Shown: positions 60,226 to 64,000 of the stretch, in pieces
Position numbering within the stretch: the first letter of the stretch is position 1
Layout of the letters: each line of letters opens with the position of its first letter
Source of the DNA: Desulfovibrio sp.
Lineage (GTDB): Bacteria; Desulfobacterota; Desulfovibrionia; Desulfovibrionales; Desulfovibrionaceae
DNA length: 64,000 nt
Reading direction: 5' to 3'
NCBI GenBank assembly: GCA_016218665.1
Contig: JACRDI010000036.1
Span: forward strand, 1 to 64,000
The notes under the pieces: model-generated
Seen by the model: the letters and a program-made list of their open reading frames with translations, nothing else
What the model was told of the DNA's origin: nothing
Database searches by the model: none
Made by a program: the position numbers and the translations under genes

Positions 60226-61617
60226 CTACCTCCCGATGACCGCGAGCTGCGCGTCCAGGTCGGCGGGCGCGTCGTCCCAGTAGATGGAGAGGCTGCGGCC
60301 CATGACCACGTCGTTCCACTGGTTGCTCTCGGTTCCCACGCGGAAATAGAGCGCGCCGGGCCTGCGCGGCAGACCGGCGGGCGGCGTCTCGCTGAAGCCC
60401 AGAGGAATGCCCGGCACGGCCCGCACCAGGAGCGAGGCCATGCCGCCCGTGGCCGAGAGCTTGAGCAGCTTCCGGGCCGAGGCGCACATGCGCTCCGGGT
60501 CGCCCTGCTCGCTTGAGAGCACCAGCCAGAACTCCCCGCCTTCGGCCAGCACGGGCTGCGGCACCTCAAGGGTCCAGTAGGGATCCTTGAAGGTGAAGCG
60601 CGCGGCCCAGCGCGGCCCGGCGGAGATGCTCTCCAGCAGGCGCACGCACACCTCACGCGCGGTGCGGAAGCAGGCGCCCAGATCCCCGTGGTCGTAGTCC
60701 GGCAGCAGCCGCTCGCCCTGCCAGCTCTCGCCCAGGGCGCTCACCTCCAGGGAGAACACGGACAGCTCGGCCACCAGCTCGCGCAGGACGCCGTAGGCCT
60801 CCCAGGGGGAGAGGCTGTCCGTGCGGGCGGCCTGGTCCAGGCGCGCGGCATAGCGCGAGAGCGAACGCAGGGCCATGAGCAGCACCGAGAGCTCGCCCAG
60901 GTCGCCCGTGCGGGCGGAGATGTTCTTGTAGCCCTCCAGCTGACGCGCCTTGCCGATGACCCGGTCGCGCAGCTCGTCCAGGATGGCGGCCAGGGCCGGG
61001 GCCGCACCCATGGTCAGGCTGGCCGGGGCGAAGCCCGCGTCCAGGCGCAGGGTGTCGCCCTCGCGCAGCAGGCGCGCCACCGGCACCAGGGAATGCTCGC
61101 CCATGCTGGGGGCCTCCGGCTCGAAGACGATGCGCAGCAAGGCCTTGAGGCGGCGCACCTGGGCGGCCGGGCCGTCGCCGTAGATGTCGCGCAGGGCCTC
61201 GGGTTCGGCGGGGACCACCCAGCGGGTGGCGGCCTCGGCCATGGCCTCGGGCGTCACGGCCTCGGTGACGTTGGGCTCGTCGTTCTTGAGGGCGCGCAGG
61301 GCCACGTAGACCTTCATGCCCTCGCCGGGGCCTATCTGCTCCGCGGGCACGCGCCGCGCCGGGCAGATGGCGTTGCCCGGGCAGGTGGCCAAAAGCACGC
61401 CCTTGGCGTCCGGGAAGAGCAGGGCCAGGTCGGAAAACTCCAGCCGGCCCGCGGCCAGGGCGCCGGCGTCCACCTCTGCCCGCGCCGCGCCCCAGAACCA
61501 GGGCCGCACGACGGAGAGCAGCTCCGCCAGAAACTCCGCCAGGGTCTGGTCGGTGAGCTGAAAATGCTGCGGCTGCAGAAACAGCCCGTGATGCCAGTAT
61601 ATGGGGCCTTGGGGCAC
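60226..61617 (-). CDS. tssK: TssK baseplate component
   Basis: 463-aa TssK. GTG start at 61617 gives the family N-terminus VPQGPIYWHHGLFLQPQHFQ; the GTG overlaps the TssJ stop (TAGTG). Central helical region and C-terminal receptor-like domain (PLGFSETPPAGLPRRPGALYFRVG...SIYWDDAPADLDAQLAVIGR) match the family. TssK joins the baseplate to the TssL/TssM membrane complex. An in-frame extension upstream of the GTG overlaps TssJ and is not used. Confidence 0.95.
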   Translation of the reverse strand: MPQGPIYWHHGLFLQPQHFQLTDQTLAEFLAELLSVVRPWFWGAARAEVDAGALAAGRLEFSDLALLFPDAKGVLLATCPGNAICPARRVPAEQIGPGEGMKVYVALRALKNDEPNVTEAVTPEAMAEAATRWVVPAEPEALRDIYGDGPAAQVRRLKALLRIVFEPEAPSMGEHSLVPVARLLREGDTLRLDAGFAPASLTMGAAPALAAILDELRDRVIGKARQLEGYKNISARTGDLGELSVLLMALRSLSRYAARLDQAARTDSLSPWEAYGVLRELVAELSVFSLEVSALGESWQGERLLPDYDHGDLGACFRTAREVCVRLLESISAGPRWAARFTFKDPYWTLEVPQPVLAEGGEFWLVLSSEQGDPERMCASARKLLKLSATGGMASLLVRAVPGIPLGFSETPPAGLPRRPGALYFRVGTESNQWNDVVMGRSLSIYWDDAPADLDAQLAVIGR

Positions 61618-62285
61618 TATTCGCCTCCCGTGCTCTGAATGGAATTGGGCCCGAAGAGGAGCTCCATGGCGAGGGTTCCCGGGCCGTAGACGTCGGACTT
61701 CCAGAAAAGCGAGCCCTCCTGGTCCACCTTGAGGGGAATCTGCCACACGCGGGTCACGAGCCCCGGCTGAAAGTCATAGTAGCCGGCGGCCACGGCCACG
61801 AACTGCGCTCCCTCGGCGCGGTCCATCACCAGGCTGGCCTTGCTGCCGGGACTCACGAAGCGGCGCTCGTAGTGCACCACGGACTTGTCGAAGCGGTCGC
61901 AGGCCAGCAGCTTGCGGATGCCGCCCTGGTCCGCAGCCAGTTCCTTGAAGGGCGAGGGCTCGGAGAGCTGGTACACGCACAGCACCACGTTGTGCGGGTA
62001 GCCGTCGTAGCTGTTCAGGTCCGGCGCTGCGGAGAGCTCCATGGTCAGCCCGCGGGGCAGGTAGCTCCACTTCACGGCGTCCGGGGTGGCGGCCTTTTGG
62101 GGCACCTCGTAGGGTTTGGGCGGCGGGGCCTGCTTGCCGCCGCAGGCGGCCAGGACAAGGATGAGGAGAACGGCCAGGCAGCGCGGCAGCGCGGAAGCCG
62201 GACGCGTGAAGACGCGCCGCAGCGGGGACTCCGGCCTCCCGTTCCGCGTGCTCCGGCACAGCATCCGCACCCCGCTTTTTTCCAT
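61617..62285 (-). CDS. tssJ: TssJ outer-membrane lipoprotein
   Basis: 222-aa lipoprotein. A long Arg-rich n-region, hydrophobic core and lipobox LAAC (about 45-48) precede the mature beta-sandwich (LTMELSAAPDLNSYDGYPHNVVLCVYQLS). The DKSVVHYERRFVSPGSK loop is typical. Pro/Lys linker follows the lipid Cys. The true start may be the ATG at 62264, giving a shorter signal peptide. Anchors the membrane complex to the outer membrane through TssM. Confidence 0.92.
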   Translation of the reverse strand: MEKSGVRMLCRSTRNGRPESPLRRVFTRPASALPRCLAVLLILVLAACGGKQAPPPKPYEVPQKAATPDAVKWSYLPRGLTMELSAAPDLNSYDGYPHNVVLCVYQLSEPSPFKELAADQGGIRKLLACDRFDKSVVHYERRFVSPGSKASLVMDRAEGAQFVAVAAGYYDFQPGLVTRVWQIPLKVDQEGSLFWKSDVYGPGTLAMELLFGPNSIQSTGGE

Positions 62286-62298
62286 TCCCTTGAGTACC

Positions 62299-63066
62299 CT
62301 ATGCCAATTGAACAGTAAAGACGCTGGCGTCGTCCTCGTCCGGGAAGGAGCCGAAGACGATGGCCTCCGGCGCGGCGGTGAGGCGCACGAAGTAGGACTC
62401 CGCCACGCTGAGGTCGTTCTTCACGCCCCAGGCGTCGAACTCGCGCTCGCCCAGGGCCAGCTTCATGCCGCGCACCGGGTAGTGCAGGGTCGAGGTCTGC
62501 GGGATGCTGCCCGCCGGGCCCACGCCGTGGGCATCGGGCTCGGCCCCGGCCGCGCCCAGCATGGCGCCCTTCCAGGGGTCGCCGCCGGGCCCCACCTCCA
62601 GCCAGAAGCCAAGGCCCGGCAGGGGGTGCGGGTTCAGGCGGTATTCCGGCCTGTCCGCGCCGCGCGGGGCGTTGGCCTTGGCCACGGCCTTGACCCCGAG
62701 GCCGGAGGGAACCACCTCGGCCCCGCCCAGCGGCGTGGGCAGACTGGCGGCGTCCACCTTGCCGCCCGAGGGCGAGAGCAGGATGGGGAAGCCGTGTCCG
62801 TGGGCGGCCTGGGCGGCCAGGGCCAGGTACGAGAGCCCCTGCCGCGTGGCCTTTTCCGCAAAGCGCCCCGCCTGGCCGATGACGGCCCAGCAGGCGCACG
62901 CGGGATCGCACAATTCCGGGATGGCCCCGCTCCAGGCCATGTTCGGCAGGTCGTCCACCCAGAAGTGGCCGCCCGGCTCCAGCCCGTAGCGGACCATCTC
63001 CTGGAACATGAGCTTGGCCAGGCCCTCGTCCTTGTCCAGCATGGTCAGGAAGATGCGCTTCTTCAT
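62299..63066 (-). CDS. Type VI cluster protein of unknown function
   Basis: 255-aa soluble protein between clpV and tssJ (13-base spacings either side). It opens MKKRIFLTMLDKDEGLAKLMFQEMVRYGLEPGGHFWVDDL and ends in a beta-rich part (YFVRLTAAPEAIVFGSFPDEDDASVFTVQLA). A Cys cluster CDPACACW occurs near residue 52. No known domain recognised. The position suggests a structural or regulatory role specific to this cluster type. Confidence 0.78.
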   Translation of the reverse strand: MKKRIFLTMLDKDEGLAKLMFQEMVRYGLEPGGHFWVDDLPNMAWSGAIPELCDPACACWAVIGQAGRFAEKATRQGLSYLALAAQAAHGHGFPILLSPSGGKVDAASLPTPLGGAEVVPSGLGVKAVAKANAPRGADRPEYRLNPHPLPGLGFWLEVGPGGDPWKGAMLGAAGAEPDAHGVGPAGSIPQTSTLHYPVRGMKLALGEREFDAWGVKNDLSVAESYFVRLTAAPEAIVFGSFPDEDDASVFTVQLA

Positions 63067-63079
63067 GGGGGCCCCCTTG

Positions 63080-64000
63080 TTAGGCGAAGCTCATGGTGAA
63101 TCCGCCGTCCTCGCCCACATCCAGGGCCACGGAGGACGGCATGCCCGCGCCGGACATGTGCGACAGAATCTCCTGGGACATGCGCGGCAGGATGGTTCCG
63201 GAGAGGATGTACTCGATGTTGCGCGCGCCGGTCTCCACCTCGGTGCAGCGGGCGGCGATGGTCTCGGGCACCTTGTCCGTCCAGCTGAGGGCCATCTTGT
63301 TGTTGGCCATGAGGCGGCGCTTGAGGGCCTCCAGCTTGAGCACGGCGATGCGGCCCAGGGCCTCGGCCGAGAGGCTGCGGTAGGGCACCACGGCCATGCG
63401 CGCCAGCAGTGCGGGCTTGAAGTGCTCGGACAGAAGCGGCCGCACGGCCCCAAGCAGGGTGTCCAGGTCCAGTTGCGCGCCTCCGCCGGTCATCTCCTGG
63501 ATGACGTCGGAGCCGAGGTTCGAGGTGAGCATGATGACGGTGTTGCGGAAATTGATCTCCTTGCCCTCGCCGTCGGTCAGCGTGCCCTTGTCGAACACTT
63601 GGTAGAACAGGTTCAGCACGTCGATGTGGGCCTTTTCCACCTCGTCCAAAAGCACCACGGAGTACGGGCGCTGGCGCACGGCCTCGGTGAGCATGCCGCC
63701 CTCGCCGTAGCCCACGTAGCCCGGGGGCGAGCCGATGAGGCGCGACACGGTGTGCTTTTCCTGGAACTCGCTCATGTTGATGGTGACCACGCACTTCTCG
63801 TCGCCGAAGAGCATGTCCGCCAGGGTAAGGCCGGTCTCGGTCTTGCCCACGCCGGAAGGCCCCACGAGCAGGAACACGCCCGCGGGCTGGTCGGGCGAGC
63901 GCAGGCCCGCCTTGCTGGCCTTGATGGCCTGGGTCACGGCGGCGATGGCCGCCTCCTGGCCCTTGATGCGCTCGGCGAGCCGGTTCTCCAGGTCGGCCAC
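63080..64000 (-). CDS. clpV: ClpV/TssH AAA+ ATPase, C-terminal part (5' end outside window)
   Basis: At least 306 residues of the second AAA+ module and C-terminal domain of a ClpB-like unfoldase: Walker A GPSGVGKTE, arginine-rich pore loop segment GSPPGYVGYGEGGMLTEAVR, Walker B VVLLDEVEKAH, sensor LTSNLGSD, and the C-terminal ARNIEYILSGTILPRMSQEIL typical of ClpV. It recycles contracted TssB/TssC sheaths. The frame is open to the window edge; the actual start lies outside. Confidence 0.95.
   Translation of the reverse strand: MADLENRLAERIKGQEAAIAAVTQAIKASKAGLRSPDQPAGVFLLVGPSGVGKTETGLTLADMLFGDEKCVVTINMSEFQEKHTVSRLIGSPPGYVGYGEGGMLTEAVRQRPYSVVLLDEVEKAHIDVLNLFYQVFDKGTLTDGEGKEINFRNTVIMLTSNLGSDVIQEMTGGGAQLDLDTLLGAVRPLLSEHFKPALLARMAVVPYRSLSAEALGRIAVLKLEALKRRLMANNKMALSWTDKVPETIAARCTEVETGARNIEYILSGTILPRMSQEILSHMSGAGMPSSVALDVGEDGGFTMSFA

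Overview
The window reads as a chromosomal segment of a high-GC, anaerobic, sulfate-reducer-like deltaproteobacterium (Desulfovibrio or a close relative). Support comes from an NrfHA cytochrome c nitrite reductase, a minimal SufC/SufB pair, a Desulfovibrio-type choline TMA-lyase (CutC) microcompartment locus, and uniformly GC-rich codon use in the backbone. The species call is an inference from gene content.

Layout. 1-5443 is backbone: nrfHA (minus, nrfA cut by the left edge), sufCB-like genes (minus) with an intrinsic terminator, an Smr-domain protein and a tRNA-Ser(CGA). 5439-17218 is a genomic island lodged at the 3' end of that tRNA. It is bounded by a 28-bp imperfect direct repeat (27/28 identical) and carries an intact P4-type integrase, a Sel1-repeat protein, two diverged copies of a phage module (one with a truncated T7-like terminase), an AlpA-type regulator, a Cys-rich protein, and a DNA-modification block: Vsr endonuclease, 5-methylcytosine methyltransferase and a large N6-adenine methyltransferase resembling type IIG enzymes. 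Right after the second repeat lies a broken duplicate of the integrase, so two related elements appear to have integrated in tandem.

17912-37059 is a choline-degradation microcompartment locus. A MerR-type regulator, an 88-aa protein and a 10-helix transporter lie on the minus strand. A long plus-strand operon follows, starting behind a candidate MerR-type promoter (20-bp spacer with a central dyad). It encodes CutC and its activase CutD, two acylating-aldehyde-dehydrogenase-like proteins (one without the catalytic cysteine), a PduL phosphotransacylase, an iron alcohol dehydrogenase, a PduS/PduT electron-transfer pair, EutJ, EutP/PduV, and at least eight shell proteins (three tandem-domain BMC-T, three BMC-H, a EutS/PduU type and a BMC-P vertex protein). 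Proposed flow: choline to TMA plus acetaldehyde, acetaldehyde to acetyl-CoA then acetyl phosphate, or to ethanol.

37060-44686 is mixed: an AT-richer GAF-GGDEF protein between two gene-poor stretches, a chemoreceptor with a terminator, an ADP-ribosylglycohydrolase-fold protein and a GH5 glycosidase. 44723-64000 is one long minus-strand type VI secretion cluster. In transcription order it holds ClpV (cut by the right edge), an unknown protein, TssJ, TssK, TssL, TssM, an AMIN-like membrane protein, VgrG, a DUF2169-pentapeptide protein, a pentapeptide protein, DUF3540, a DUF4150/PAAR-like tip, and finally an ABC-transporter-like protein with a degraded ATPase domain.

A recurring theme is loss of catalytic signature residues in otherwise well-preserved proteins: an ALDH, EutP, the ABC protein and the ADP-ribosylglycohydrolase homologue. 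No CRISPR array, rRNA or complete insertion sequence was seen.
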